Shown here piece after piece: positions 34,028 to 43,467 of a DNA stretch of 64,000 nucleotides. Location of the stretch: NCBI RefSeq assembly GCF_014837105.1, contig NZ_JACSPO010000011.1, forward strand, positions 30,907-94,906. Reading direction: 5' to 3'. The position numbers and the translations under genes are program-made. Numbering within the stretch: position 1 is the first letter of the stretch; each line of letters opens with the position of its first letter. The notes under the pieces are model-generated. The model did no database searches. It was not told where the DNA came from and worked only from the letters and a program-made list of their open reading frames with translations. Source of the DNA: Oceanitalea stevensii (GTDB lineage Bacteria; Actinomycetota; Actinomycetes; Actinomycetales; Actinomycetaceae).

Positions 34028-35971
34028 TCATCGCCCCCCGACGACGCGCACCTGGTGCTGGTAGGAGAACACCAGTCCCTGCGGGTCGATGTCGATGCGC
34101 TGGACCGGTTCGCCGCGCTTGCCGGTGATCGGGTCCGCGCCGAAGAGCTTGACGTCCTCGACGATCTCGGTGCCGCGCAACGCCTGGAGGACGGCGTAGA
34201 CCTCCCCGGCGTGGACGGGACGGCCGAAGGGCCACCCCTCGGCGTCGGGCCCGCCGGACACCGGGTCGAAGTAGGTGTTGAGCGCGGTGACGGCCTCCCG
34301 CTCCAGCCGCTCGCCGTCTGCGCGCGGGCGGGCCGCGAGCCGCGCCACGATGGTCACGCCCTGGTAGAAGGGTGGCTCGACGAGCAGCCGTGCCCCCACG
34401 GGACGGCGGCGGTCGAGGTGCTCGGTGATCCGGCCGAGCGCCTCCTCGCTGGGGACGAGGTCCTCGAAGCGCAGCCGGCCGGTGTCGTCGGGCACGGCGG
34501 AGGGCACGACGAGCAGCCGGACACCGCCGGACTCCTCCGGCGTCGTCGCCGGCACGCAGCGCACGCGCGCCACCGAGGGCTCGGCCCGCAGCGCGAGCTG
34601 CTCGTAGTCCTCGGCGGTGATCGCCCGGTCGCGGGTGCGCAGGAGCAGCGGGCCGCGCTCCCTCGCCTCGGCGACCGACTCCCCGGCCACGCCCCCGAGC
34701 GCCGGGCGCCGGTTCTCCACGCGGTCCACGAGGGGGATCGGGGTGCGCATGTCGGTGATCGTCCGCGCGGAGACGTTGCCCCGGGGCCCACCGCCCGTTC
34801 GGTAGACCGGGACCCGCAGCGGGGCGCCCTTGGGCGGCACAGCGCCGTAGGAGCGCAGGGTGCCGTCGGCCTGCCGGACCGCCGGCCCGAAGTGCACCTC
34901 GCCGGTGGCCCGGTCGAGCAGGAAGACCCGGTCCTCGGGCCCCGCGGAGGCGAAGGACTCCACCTCCGTCCACTCGTCCCAGCCGCTGCCGGCGGCCACC
35001 TGGACGACGACGTCACCACCGGCGACCACCGGGCTGCGGTCGAGGTGGAAGACCTGGGCGGGCACACCCTCGGACAGGCCGAGGATCTCGTCGCGGACGA
35101 GCTCCGCGTGGCTGGCGGGCACGGTGCCGCCCATCGTGAAGGCGGACACCGCGCCGATCGTCGGCGAGGCGCTGTAGCGCGGGTAGCCCTCGGGCGGCTC
35201 GACGACACGGCAGCGCAGCCAGCCGGCGCGCTTGCCGTCGATGATCGAGGCCCGGTGGTCGGGCACGTGGAGGACGACGTCACCGGAGCGGTTGAGGCCG
35301 CCGGTCCCGTCGGAGTCCACGTCACAGGCCCGCCAGCCGGTCCCGGTCCACGCCTCCCAGGTAATCGGCGGGAAGCGGGGGTCCACGCCCACGCCGCGGA
35401 CCTCGCTGTCGAAGCGCAGGACGACGATGCACGACGGCGCCGCGTCGTCCAGGCCGAGGAGGACGACGTCGTCGTGCGCCGGGGTGTCGGTGAAGACGGC
35501 GAAGCGCTCCGCGGCCCGCAGGGCGTCACCGCGGTCGACGACGTCCCCGCCGAAGCCCTGGGTGAGGACGAGGGACAGCGACCGCGGGGGCACGACGAGG
35601 TCGCGGGTGGTGCGGAAGACGACCGGCTCCTCGGTCTCCGTGCGCGGCGTGACGGCCTCCGACTGGGCCGGCACGACGACGATCTCGCCCTGGGCGGCGG
35701 AGAGCCAGTAGGTGAGCTCCACGGACGCGGCCGTCGGCGGGTGGAGCGTCATCCCGAGCAGGTCGAGGAAGGAGACGTAGAGCTTGTCCGGCACCCGGTT
35801 GAGCCGGTAGGACAGCTGGTCGACCATGAGGGCGAAGGTCTCCACGAGGGTGACGCCGGGGTCGGAGACGTTGTGGTCGCTCCACTCAGGGCAGGTGGCC
35901 TGGATGTGGCGCTTGGCGTCGTCGACGAGCTGCTGGAAGCGGCGGTCGTCGAGGTTCGGGGCGGGGAGCAC
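34028..35971 (-). CDS. Baseplate J-like protein (Afp11-like)
   Basis: The 647-residue wedge protein of the contractile tail baseplate (gp6/J family) starts LPAPNLDDRRFQQLVDDAKR and includes YLLNRVP-type wedge sequence (SYRLNRVPDKLYVSFLDLLG), IPLVDRVENRRPALGGVAGE, and RDRAITAEDYEQLALRAEPS, the typical J-family segment. The GTG at 35971 lies two bases after the gp25 stop. Longer in-frame readings upstream run antisense through other eCIS genes and are rejected. It is one of the best-conserved parts of the injection system. Confidence 0.9.
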   Translation of the reverse strand: MLPAPNLDDRRFQQLVDDAKRHIQATCPEWSDHNVSDPGVTLVETFALMVDQLSYRLNRVPDKLYVSFLDLLGMTLHPPTAASVELTYWLSAAQGEIVVVPAQSEAVTPRTETEEPVVFRTTRDLVVPPRSLSLVLTQGFGGDVVDRGDALRAAERFAVFTDTPAHDDVVLLGLDDAAPSCIVVLRFDSEVRGVGVDPRFPPITWEAWTGTGWRACDVDSDGTGGLNRSGDVVLHVPDHRASIIDGKRAGWLRCRVVEPPEGYPRYSASPTIGAVSAFTMGGTVPASHAELVRDEILGLSEGVPAQVFHLDRSPVVAGGDVVVQVAAGSGWDEWTEVESFASAGPEDRVFLLDRATGEVHFGPAVRQADGTLRSYGAVPPKGAPLRVPVYRTGGGPRGNVSARTITDMRTPIPLVDRVENRRPALGGVAGESVAEARERGPLLLRTRDRAITAEDYEQLALRAEPSVARVRCVPATTPEESGGVRLLVVPSAVPDDTGRLRFEDLVPSEEALGRITEHLDRRRPVGARLLVEPPFYQGVTIVARLAARPRADGERLEREAVTALNTYFDPVSGGPDAEGWPFGRPVHAGEVYAVLQALRGTEIVEDVKLFGADPITGKRGEPVQRIDIDPQGLVFSYQHQVRVVGGR

Positions 35972-35973
35972 GG

Positions 35974-36378
35974 CTAACCCTCCTCGTGCTGGGGGATGAC
36001 GTAGAACGGGAACACGAGGTTGCGGGGGTCGTTGGTGCCCCGCAGCGTGTAGGCGATGTCGATGTAGAGCACGCCGTCGTCGATCGCCTCGAAGCGGACG
36101 ACGACGGCGGCGAGCTCGATCCGCGGCTCCCACCGTTCCAGCGCGACGCGGACGCTGTAGGCGATGTCGCCCGCGGTGGCGGCGTCGGCGGGCGCGAAGA
36201 CGTAGTCGTGGACGGAGCAGCCGAACTCGGGGCGCATCGGCCGCTCCCCCGGCGAGGTCGCGAGGATGAGTCGGATGCTCTCCTCGATCTCGCGCTCGCC
36301 CGCGACGAGGGCGATGCGGCCGGTGGCGTCCGTGCGCAGCGGGAAGGCCCACCCGGTGCCGATGAACTCCTGTCCCAC
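35974..36378 (-). CDS. GPW/gp25-family baseplate protein (Afp9-like)
   Basis: Baseplate wedge protein of 134 residues related to phage T4 gp25. It has IEESIRLILATSPGERPMRP followed by EFGCSVHDYVFAP, the family core, and VALERWEPRIELAAVVVRFE. GTG at 36378. It sits between the VgrG spike (9-bp gap) and baseplate J (2-bp gap), the usual eCIS order. Confidence 0.92.
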   Translation of the reverse strand: MGQEFIGTGWAFPLRTDATGRIALVAGEREIEESIRLILATSPGERPMRPEFGCSVHDYVFAPADAATAGDIAYSVRVALERWEPRIELAAVVVRFEAIDDGVLYIDIAYTLRGTNDPRNLVFPFYVIPQHEEG

Positions 36379-36387
36379 GACGGCCCC

Positions 36388-38217
36388 CTAGTTGATCTTG
36401 ACGAGGGAGCCGCGGACGGTGGTGATGCCGGCGCTGGTGAGCTCGGCGGTCCCCTTGGCGTCGACCTTGACCGTCGCCCCGGTGAGGGCGGCGCTGGCCT
36501 GCGCGTCGGCGCTCAGCTGCGCGGCCTTGAGCGCGAGCTTTGCGCTCGCCTCGATCGTCACGTTCATCGCCTTGAGGGACAGGTCCCCGGTGCTCGTGGT
36601 GACGGAGACGTTCTTCTTCCCCGTGACGGTGACGTCCTGCTCGGCGGTCACCTCCAGCGGCCCCTGGGAGATGAGGACGACGCCCTTCTGGCCGCTCTGG
36701 GTGAGGGTGAGGCGCTGGGCACCGTTGCTGGTGGAGACCGTGAGGGCCTCCTGCTGGCCGTCCTCGAGGAACTCCACGACCATCCCGGTCCGGGAGGTGA
36801 GCGCGCGCCGCTTGACCGAGCCGTCGTTGTGGACGTGCGCGGCCCAGCCCGCGCCGGGTGCGTCCTTGCCGTTGTACAAGCCCCCGAGGACGTAGGGCTC
36901 GTCGAAGGAGCCGCCGAAGGCGACGAGGACCTCGTCGTTCACCTCGGGCAGCCACGACACGCCCCGGTTCGTGCCGGCGCCGAGCTGGACGGGCCGTGCC
37001 CACCAGCTCTCGTAGCCGTCCGCGAAAGGGAACTTCACCTTGACGCGCCCGTGGCTCTCCGGGTCCTTGACGTTGGTGACGAGTGCCGTGGTGGCCCTCC
37101 ACCCGGCGGTCGCGGAGGGCTGGCCGCCGGCGATGACGCCGTAGACCGACCGGTCGGAGACGTCGGCGGCGCTGAAGGAGGTCACGTAGCCCTCCTGCTC
37201 CCCGAAGTCGTGCCGGACGGTGGTGAGGACGTACTTGCCACTGAACTCGGGCCCGACGTCGACGACGTTGACCGCCGTCGCCGCCCGCAGCCGCGGGTTG
37301 CCGCGCACGAGCCCCTCGATCTCGGCGAAGCCGCCGGCACGGGCGGTGGCGCTCACCGTCGCGGCCGTGCGGGCGGCGTCCAGGGTGGCGAGCCCGGACA
37401 CCGGGAGGAGGTGCTTGGTCCCCTTGACCTCCTTGGCGAGCGCGACCGGGGTGGACTGGAGCACGGCCGCCTGCGTCGCGACCCGTCCCGGGGCGACCAC
37501 GTCGCGCTTGGCGGTGTAGTCCCAGCCGCGGGCCTCGACCTCCGGCACCTGGGTGGACGCGGTGACGGTCGCGCGGAAGGAGAGGAGGTTGCGGCCCGCG
37601 GAGAGCACCTCGGGCGTCGCCCGAGGGTCGGTCCCCGACGGCGCTGTGCTCGCCGTCGTCGGCGTGTCGACGTGGACCGTCCGGCCCCGGACCCAGACCG
37701 CGGCGCCCACCGTCTGGGCGAGCCGGCAGAGGAGCTCCCAGTCCGACTCGCCGTCCCGGGACAGGTGCTTGTGCTTGGTGGTGAACGGACCGACCTGGGC
37801 CTGCAGCCCGGCGTCCCCGAGCACCTTGGCGACGACGTCCTTGACCGACATCTCCGTGAATGCCTCCACCTTGGCGCCGGACTGGAGCCGGTGGCGCACG
37901 TCCAGGGCACGCACGGTGGTGAAGGCGCCGGTCTGGTCGATCTCCTTCTCCAGGGCGGTGACGTCCCCGTCGAAGAGCGGGACGGGAGCCCCCTGACCGC
38001 TCTGCTGCACGGCGACGGACACCGCGGCGCCGATCTTCGCCCCGATGGTGCCGAGGATGTCGTGGTTCGCGTCGCTGAAGCGCAGGACGGCCATGCTCGG
38101 GACGTGGGCGGAGTCGTCGACGTAGGCGGAGGCGAGCATCGCCGTGGCGGCGGGCGTCAGCGCCGTCCCGTTGACGGACACGACGACCTGGCTGCTGTGC
38201 TCCTCACCGAAGGGCAC
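36388..38217 (-). CDS. VgrG-like central spike (Afp8-like)
   Basis: The 609-residue spike protein is built as in phage P2 gpD/T4 gp27-gp5: N-terminal hub domains with LRFSDANHDILGTIGAKIGA and KHKHLSRDGESDWELLCRLA, then an OB-fold (GRVKVKFPFADGYESWWARP, VSWLPEVNDEVLVAFGGSFD, EPYVLGGLYNGKD), and a C-terminal beta-helix with repeated short strands (KNVSVTTSTGDLSLKAMNVT). It trimerises at the tube end and carries the PAAR tip. GTG at 38217 overlaps the LysM gene by 14 bases. No extra effector domain is fused. Confidence 0.92.
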   Translation of the reverse strand: MPFGEEHSSQVVVSVNGTALTPAATAMLASAYVDDSAHVPSMAVLRFSDANHDILGTIGAKIGAAVSVAVQQSGQGAPVPLFDGDVTALEKEIDQTGAFTTVRALDVRHRLQSGAKVEAFTEMSVKDVVAKVLGDAGLQAQVGPFTTKHKHLSRDGESDWELLCRLAQTVGAAVWVRGRTVHVDTPTTASTAPSGTDPRATPEVLSAGRNLLSFRATVTASTQVPEVEARGWDYTAKRDVVAPGRVATQAAVLQSTPVALAKEVKGTKHLLPVSGLATLDAARTAATVSATARAGGFAEIEGLVRGNPRLRAATAVNVVDVGPEFSGKYVLTTVRHDFGEQEGYVTSFSAADVSDRSVYGVIAGGQPSATAGWRATTALVTNVKDPESHGRVKVKFPFADGYESWWARPVQLGAGTNRGVSWLPEVNDEVLVAFGGSFDEPYVLGGLYNGKDAPGAGWAAHVHNDGSVKRRALTSRTGMVVEFLEDGQQEALTVSTSNGAQRLTLTQSGQKGVVLISQGPLEVTAEQDVTVTGKKNVSVTTSTGDLSLKAMNVTIEASAKLALKAAQLSADAQASAALTGATVKVDAKGTAELTSAGITTVRGSLVKIN

Positions 38218-38971
38218 GGGACACCTCCCCGCCCACCGGCGCGAGCTCCTCGATCGCGGGGAGCATGACGGCGGTGCCCAGACGGACCCGGAAGGGGTCG
38301 TCGATCCCGTTCGCGGCCGCGACCGCCCGCCACAAGTCCGGCCGGCCGTACTCGCCGTAGGCGAGCGCGGGCAGCGTGTCCCCCTCGGCCATGACGTGGA
38401 CGCGGCGCGGGACCAGGCCGCCGGACGTGGGGTTCTGCCCGGAGGGGTCGCCCGACAGCTCCTCGAGCACGACGGAGACGACCGCGCGGATCGGCACCCC
38501 GCCGCTGGTGAAGAGGGTGTACTTCGCCGACACGCTGGAGATGTAGGAGAGGAAGCCGGTGATCCCGCCCCAGCGGAAGACCGCCCACGGCGGGGAGTCA
38601 CGCTTCTGGTCGTGGGAGCTGGTGGTCGGCACGCAGCACCCGAGGAGCAGGTCCACGGCCTTCACCACCGAGTCGTCCTGGGTGTCCGACGCGTCGAGGA
38701 ACATCTCGAGGTTGAGCTTGGAGGGCTGGGGCCCCTGGTACTGGGGCGGTCCGCTGCTCCGGTTCCCGGTGCCGGTGGCACGGGCCCAGGTCGCCGCCTT
38801 GGCGATGGTCAGCTCCTTGGGGTTGAACTGGAACTGGACCCGTTGGAGCGGTGCTCCGGGCTTGGCCAGCGAGCCGTCCCGCGAGGGCTCGTACAGCTGG
38901 AGGTAGGCCTTCTCGAACTTGCTGGCGCCGCCGGCCGACGCGGTCGCGGCTTCCAGCCCGGGGTTGACCAT
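38204..38971 (-). CDS. LysM-containing hub adaptor (Afp7-like)
   Basis: The 255-residue protein joins tube and spike in eCIS baseplates. The first part has QRVQFQFNPKELTIAKAATW, typical of this family, then YQGPQPSKLNLEMFLDASDT. The C-terminal LysM-like stretch reads HVMAEGDTLPALAYGEYGRP, DLWRAVAAANGIDDP, RVRLGTAVMLPA. ATG at 38971. It is nine bases downstream of the second tube gene. Confidence 0.9.
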   Translation of the reverse strand: MVNPGLEAATASAGGASKFEKAYLQLYEPSRDGSLAKPGAPLQRVQFQFNPKELTIAKAATWARATGTGNRSSGPPQYQGPQPSKLNLEMFLDASDTQDDSVVKAVDLLLGCCVPTTSSHDQKRDSPPWAVFRWGGITGFLSYISSVSAKYTLFTSGGVPIRAVVSVVLEELSGDPSGQNPTSGGLVPRRVHVMAEGDTLPALAYGEYGRPDLWRAVAAANGIDDPFRVRLGTAVMLPAIEELAPVGGEVSRALR

Positions 38972-38980
38972 GCCGCTGCC

Positions 38981-39427
38981 CTACTTTCCGGAGTCCAGGA
39001 AGCCGTGGTGGGCGAGCTCGAGCGTCTCGGTGAGGACCTTGCCCTGGTCGGCCGTGAGCGAGGGGCCGGTCCACCGGACGGGGACGACGCGCTTGAGCTT
39101 CCACTCGGCGACGACCGTGCCCGACGCCGTCATCGCCTTGATCGTCCCGGTGACCTCCTGGTAGCCCCTCGCCACCCCCGCGATCCACGAGGCGATCTTG
39201 CTCGTGTCGGCGCCCAGCGGCCGGCTCAGCTTGATGTTCGAGTACTTGATCCGGGTGGGCAGCTGCCACACGAAGCGGTTGTTGCCGCCCTCCTCGCGGG
39301 TCTCGATGACGAACTCGCAGCCGAGCCCCTCGCAGCTGCTGAACGCACCGAGGTTCGCGTGGTCGATGGTGACGACGTACCGCACCGAGACCGCGGTGTC
39401 GGTCTCCGCCAGGACGGTCATGGCCAT
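38981..39427 (-). CDS. gp19-like tail tube protein 2 (Afp5-like)
   Basis: The 148-residue tube-family protein has the T4 gp19-like fold signature YVVTIDHANLGAFSSCEGLG, IKYSNIKLSRPLGADTSKIA, SWIAGVARG and VPVRWTGPSLTADQGKVLTE. It is related to tube 1 at 43910 but placed next to the hub genes, so it is likely the first ring joining baseplate and tube. The start at 39427 (MAM) overlaps the preceding long gene by ten bases. Confidence 0.9.
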   Translation of the reverse strand: MAMTVLAETDTAVSVRYVVTIDHANLGAFSSCEGLGCEFVIETREEGGNNRFVWQLPTRIKYSNIKLSRPLGADTSKIASWIAGVARGYQEVTGTIKAMTASGTVVAEWKLKRVVPVRWTGPSLTADQGKVLTETLELAHHGFLDSGK

Positions 39428-42400
39428 CTCCGATCTGTTCGCAGTCCCCGACGTTCGCGGTCGAGGAGGATCTCGTGCCGCATGCGTCGCAGCAGCGGCG
39501 GGAAGAGCGCGTCGACGAGCCCGGCGAGCTGCGCCGGGTCGGGCACCGGGGCCGGGTTCGACTCGGCCGGCGCCTCGGCGGGGGCCGCGTCTGTGACGAC
39601 GACGTCGGCCGTCCCCGTCGGCGCGTCCTCGACCGGTTCCGGCTCGACCGTGGCGGGCGGCGCCTCCACGGGGACGTCGGCCGGCGCCGGGGCGCGACGC
39701 CGGTGCTCACCCAGGGGGCGACGGCGCAGGCCGCGGCCGCTCACCTGGCCGGACACGAACTCCCGCTGCACGGTCGGGGAGTCCCAGCCGCCCGGGTCGA
39801 GCTGGACCGAGGGGCCGGCGAGGAGCGGCAGGGCGCCGGACGGGCCGGCCGGCCCCAGACCGCCGGCCCAGGCGGACGCGGACGAGATGCCGACCGACCG
39901 GGCCACGGCAGGCTCGACGGACCGGGCCATGGGCGACGTGCCGACCGACCGGGCCGCGGGAGGAAGCCCGGCGGACCCGGCCATGGGCGAGGTGCCGACC
40001 GACCGGAACACCGCGGGCAGGTCGAGGGACCCGGCCACGGCCGACGTGCCGACAGGCCGTGCCGCGGCGGGGAGGTCGACGGACCTGGCCATGGGCGAGG
40101 TGCCGGCCGACCGGACCACGGGAGGAAGCTCGGCAGACCCGGCCATGGGCGGGATGCCAGCCGACCGCGCCACGGTGGGGAGCTCGACGGACGCGGCGAG
40201 CAGGTCACCGGCCCGGACGACGGACGGCATCCCGACGGGGCCCGTCCGTACGTCACCGTGCCCGGCGGCGTCCTGCGCCGCCGCGGGACCGACGGGCACG
40301 TCGGCGGACCGGTCACCGGTGGCGGCTGGAGCCCGGGCTGCGCTGGTGGCGGCTCCGCCCGCCGACAGGACGTCGACGGACCGGGCCACGGCCGGCGCAC
40401 CGGAGGCGACAGCGACCGGCTGCGCACCTCCGGACGGGCTCACGGCGGACGTCGCCGACCGGGCGACCGAGGCCACGGCACCTGGGCGGGACCGCACGGC
40501 CGAAGGACTGCCGACGCCGGGCTGCCGGGCGGCCGTCGTAGCCACTCCTGACGGCACGGGACGCAGCCGCTCAGCGAGCGTGCCGGTGACGGTGGAGCGC
40601 TGCGCCGCGAGCGGGGCCTCCCCCGGCGCCGGGTCGACCGCTCGGGGCGCCACGGTGCGCCACGGCAGAGGCGCGGCGGCACCGCTCGTCACGCGGGCGA
40701 CGACCGCCGCCGCCCGGCCGATGCCCTCCGCGCCAGGCGCCGCGGCGAGCGGCAGCTCAGGGCTCGCGGCTCCGGCGGACACGGCCGTGCTCCCCGCTCC
40801 ACCGACCGACGCATCGAGGGTGAGGTCCAGCGCCGCAGCAGGTTCCGCCAGGGTCGGCCCGGATCCCCCGTTGTCCGTTCCGGAGGCGGCACCGACGGAC
40901 CCGTCGAGCGTGCCGGGAGAGGGACGATCAGCGGCAGCCTCCGGGCTGGGCTCGGTACCGGCCCGCTGGACCGGCCACGCGTCTAGCGCGGCGGAGTCGT
41001 CGGCCGCCACCGCGGCGTCCTCGCCGCGCGGGAGCGGGATGCTCGGACGGGCGTCGACGCCGTGACCACCCGGGACCGAGGCGACCGGGAGCGACGCGTC
41101 AGCACGCTGGGCGACCGCCGTCGGAACCGGAGGCGCTGCGCGACCCGTCGTCGCCGGCGCCTCACCGAGCGTTCCCGCCGTTCCGTTCAGCGGGGGCGGG
41201 CCACCGAGGGCGGGCGGGATCCCCGCGTCTGACTCGCGCGCGGGCGTCGGCAGGTCCTGCGCGGGACGCTGGAGGGAGTCGGTCCGGCTCACGCCCGCGC
41301 CGCCGGCCGATGCCCGGCTCACGGTGAGCGGATCGGCTGCCGCCGCACCCGAGGCCGACGGTGGTGCTGCGTCCGGCCCGGCCACGCTCCTGCCGGCGAC
41401 CGGCATGGCCGCGGTGCCGACTGTGGCGGAGGGCGGGGCGACGCTGCTGCCGGGGGGCGTGGACGGTGGCGTTGTGGGCGGAGTGGTGGCGGAGAGCAGC
41501 GGCGCGGTCGCTGCGGCCTCCGAGCCCGACGCCGGTGGCGAAGTCTCAGGAGCACTGTCCCCGCTGACGGGAGCGGACGCGTCGGCCGAGCTCGGCGCCG
41601 ACGGTGGAGTCGGAGGAGCGGTGTCCCGGCTGACGGATACCGATGCGTCGGCCGGTGCCGACGGCGGCTGCTGAGCCGCGGCGGCACGGCTGACGGAGAG
41701 CGGCAGCGCGGCGGCCCGGCCCGGAGCCGGCGGCACCCCGGCGGCACGGCCGACGGCGGCCGGCAGTGCGGCGGCCGGGCCCGGAGCCGGCGGCACCCCG
41801 GCGGCACGGCTGACGGGGACCGGCCGCGCGCCGGGCTGGCCCGGATCGGACGGCGTCCCGGTGGCACTGCTGGAGGAGACGTGTGGTGCGGCTTCCGGGC
41901 CCGGGGCCGGCGACGCCCCCGCGGCACGGCTGACGGTGGGTGAGGGTGGGGCCGTCCGGCTCGGCGGCGAGGGCGGCGTGTCGGGCGCGGTGTCCCGGCT
42001 GGCGGTGCGGGGCGCGGCATCCGCGGGGCCGGGCCGGGCGGACGGGGGCGGCCCGGCATGACCGTCGGTCCGGGGGCCTCCTGCCCGGTTCACCGGGAGC
42101 TCCGCGGAGCGGCTCACCATCGGTGACGGCAGCGCTCCCCCGTGGGTCGGCGCTGCAGCGCTGGTGGACGGCAACTCCGGGGTGCGTCCGCCGTCCCCGC
42201 CCGCCGGTGGTCCTCCGGCAGTACTCCCCGGAGCACCGATCGTCCCGACGTCGTGTGCAGGCGGGCCCCCGTCGGATCCCGGCTGAGCAGCGGGAGGGGG
42301 CGGGGACTCCGGGACCGCGCCGGTCGCCTCCGCCGGGCCGGCCGCCCCGTCGCCGCTCGCCGTCGAGGCGGCGGTGGGCGGCTCCACGGCACGCTGTGCC

Positions 42401-43305
42401 CGCAACGGGTGTGGGGCGTCGACGGCTGCCCCAGCACCGGGCGAGGCAGCGCCGTCGCCGGACGACGCCGCACCAGCCTCCGCGGTCGGCGCCGCGGCAC
42501 CGTCCGGGGAGCCGCTGCGGAAGTCCGGCGGGGCGGGGCTCTCCGGCTCGACCCCGGGCGCCGGCTGCCGGGCGGCCGGGGCGGGGACGGTGCTGAGGGG
42601 GGCGCCGAGACCCAGGCGCCGGGGAACGCTCCGCTGCACCGTCGGTCCCGCACCCCGCGCACCGTCACCGGCCACGGGCGCGGGACTCCCCCCGGTGCTG
42701 CGCTGCACCGGCGGGGGGTCGAGGGGTCGGCCGGGACTGAGTGGGATCTCCACGACCGTGCCGTCGTCGGGCTGCGGGTCGGGGTTGGTCCACGCGACCG
42801 GCGGCTGTCCCGCCGCGTCGAGGCCCGCGCCGTCCGCCACCCGCTGGACCGGCGTGCTCCCGGCTGGCGGCGGGGGCGCCAGCGGGCCGGGGGACGGCGC
42901 GAAGTGCACCACCGGGAGGCCCGGCGCCGCCGTCGCCCGGGTGAGCGGGCCGCCGGCGGTCCCGCCGGTCGCCACCGTCGACGTCCCGGCAGCCGGCAGC
43001 CCCGTGGACGAGGCGCGCGCGACGGTCGCCAGCCCACCGCCGTCGCCGTCGACCACCCCGGACCAGGACGACGCGCTGACCAGGTGCGACATCCGGCCGG
43101 TGAGGCCGATGTCGCGGCCTGTCGCCGTCCAGCCCGCCGCGGTGCCCTCGTGGACGGGCGTCATGGGCGCGATGGTCCGTTGCAGGGGCGCGTGGAATGC
43201 CCAGCCGCTCGGGCTCGGGGCCGGCCGCGCGGGGGCGGTCCGCCGCGTGGCGACCTGCTCACCGCCGGCGGGCTCCGTCGTCCGCCGCTCCCAGGGCCAC
43301 CGCAT
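39418..43305 (-). CDS. 1295-residue disordered Pro/Ala/Ser-rich eCIS protein
   Basis: Unrecognised protein encoded between the DUF6760 and tube 2 genes. The ends look folded and conserved: MRWPWERRTTEPAGG at the N-terminus and LVDALFPPLLRRMRHEILLD at the C-terminus. Nearly all of the 1200 residues between are low complexity, built from Pro, Ala, Ser, Gly and Thr. Short basic motifs recur throughout: VQR (for example TPVQRVAD, PPVQRSTG, PTVQRSVPR, WPVQRAGTE, PTVQREFVS), VSR (TVSRAAG, PVSRAAGVPP) and ARS. An 18-residue repeat (RSVGTSPMARSVDLPAAA) occurs about six times near the end. No signal peptide. It fills the place where a tape-measure or scaffold protein could be expected; function is unknown. 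Confidence 0.75.
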   Translation of the reverse strand: MRWPWERRTTEPAGGEQVATRRTAPARPAPSPSGWAFHAPLQRTIAPMTPVHEGTAAGWTATGRDIGLTGRMSHLVSASSWSGVVDGDGGGLATVARASSTGLPAAGTSTVATGGTAGGPLTRATAAPGLPVVHFAPSPGPLAPPPPAGSTPVQRVADGAGLDAAGQPPVAWTNPDPQPDDGTVVEIPLSPGRPLDPPPVQRSTGGSPAPVAGDGARGAGPTVQRSVPRRLGLGAPLSTVPAPAARQPAPGVEPESPAPPDFRSGSPDGAAAPTAEAGAASSGDGAASPGAGAAVDAPHPLRAQRAVEPPTAASTASGDGAAGPAEATGAVPESPPPPAAQPGSDGGPPAHDVGTIGAPGSTAGGPPAGGDGGRTPELPSTSAAAPTHGGALPSPMVSRSAELPVNRAGGPRTDGHAGPPPSARPGPADAAPRTASRDTAPDTPPSPPSRTAPPSPTVSRAAGASPAPGPEAAPHVSSSSATGTPSDPGQPGARPVPVSRAAGVPPAPGPAAALPAAVGRAAGVPPAPGRAAALPLSVSRAAAAQQPPSAPADASVSVSRDTAPPTPPSAPSSADASAPVSGDSAPETSPPASGSEAAATAPLLSATTPPTTPPSTPPGSSVAPPSATVGTAAMPVAGRSVAGPDAAPPSASGAAAADPLTVSRASAGGAGVSRTDSLQRPAQDLPTPARESDAGIPPALGGPPPLNGTAGTLGEAPATTGRAAPPVPTAVAQRADASLPVASVPGGHGVDARPSIPLPRGEDAAVAADDSAALDAWPVQRAGTEPSPEAAADRPSPGTLDGSVGAASGTDNGGSGPTLAEPAAALDLTLDASVGGAGSTAVSAGAASPELPLAAAPGAEGIGRAAAVVARVTSGAAAPLPWRTVAPRAVDPAPGEAPLAAQRSTVTGTLAERLRPVPSGVATTAARQPGVGSPSAVRSRPGAVASVARSATSAVSPSGGAQPVAVASGAPAVARSVDVLSAGGAATSAARAPAATGDRSADVPVGPAAAQDAAGHGDVRTGPVGMPSVVRAGDLLAASVELPTVARSAGIPPMAGSAELPPVVRSAGTSPMARSVDLPAAARPVGTSAVAGSLDLPAVFRSVGTSPMAGSAGLPPAARSVGTSPMARSVEPAVARSVGISSASAWAGGLGPAGPSGALPLLAGPSVQLDPGGWDSPTVQREFVSGQVSGRGLRRRPLGEHRRRAPAPADVPVEAPPATVEPEPVEDAPTGTADVVVTDAAPAEAPAESNPAPVPDPAQLAGLVDALFPPLLRRMRHEILLDRERRGLRTDRRWP
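39885..40195. repeat. 54-bp coding repeats (18-residue units)
   Basis: About six imperfect tandem units of 54 bp encode RSAGIPPMAGSAELPPVV, RSAGTSPMARSVDLPAAA, RPVGTSAVAGSLDLPAVF, RSVGTSPMAGSAGLPPAA and a shortened last unit. They lie in the C-terminal quarter of the 1295-residue protein. Copies differ by several substitutions, so the array is not freshly expanded. Confidence 0.75.
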
Positions 43306-43308
43306 CCC

Positions 43309-43467
43309 TCACCGCTCCTCGGACAGGCGCGTGTTGATCTGCGCGATCTCCCGGACGTACCGCAGTCGCTGGGCGTGCTCGAGGTCGAGGATGTCGTCGA
43401 GCGGCCAGTGGAAGTGGTAGGCGACGTACGCGACCTCCTCGTAGATGCTGTCGGGCGCGTACGTCAC
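43309..43467 (-). CDS. Small DUF6760-type tail protein
   Basis: The 52-residue protein, VTYAPDSIYEEVAYVAYHFH and WPLDDILDLEHAQRLRYVRE, ends AQINTRLSEER. This is the DUF6760 pattern found in contractile tail and eCIS loci next to a tail assembly gene. GTG at 43467 overlaps the upstream stop (GTGA) and the gene ends four bases before the long disordered gene. A role in tail assembly, perhaps like phage tail-assembly chaperones, is inference. Confidence 0.85.
   Translation of the reverse strand: MTYAPDSIYEEVAYVAYHFHWPLDDILDLEHAQRLRYVREIAQINTRLSEER

Noticed and set aside
35986..38268. Long plus-strand open frame opposite VgrG and gp25
   Set aside because: Composition is that of the antisense of a GC-rich gene (Asp/Gly/Arg/Val-rich, no domains); the minus strand encodes clear baseplate and spike proteins.
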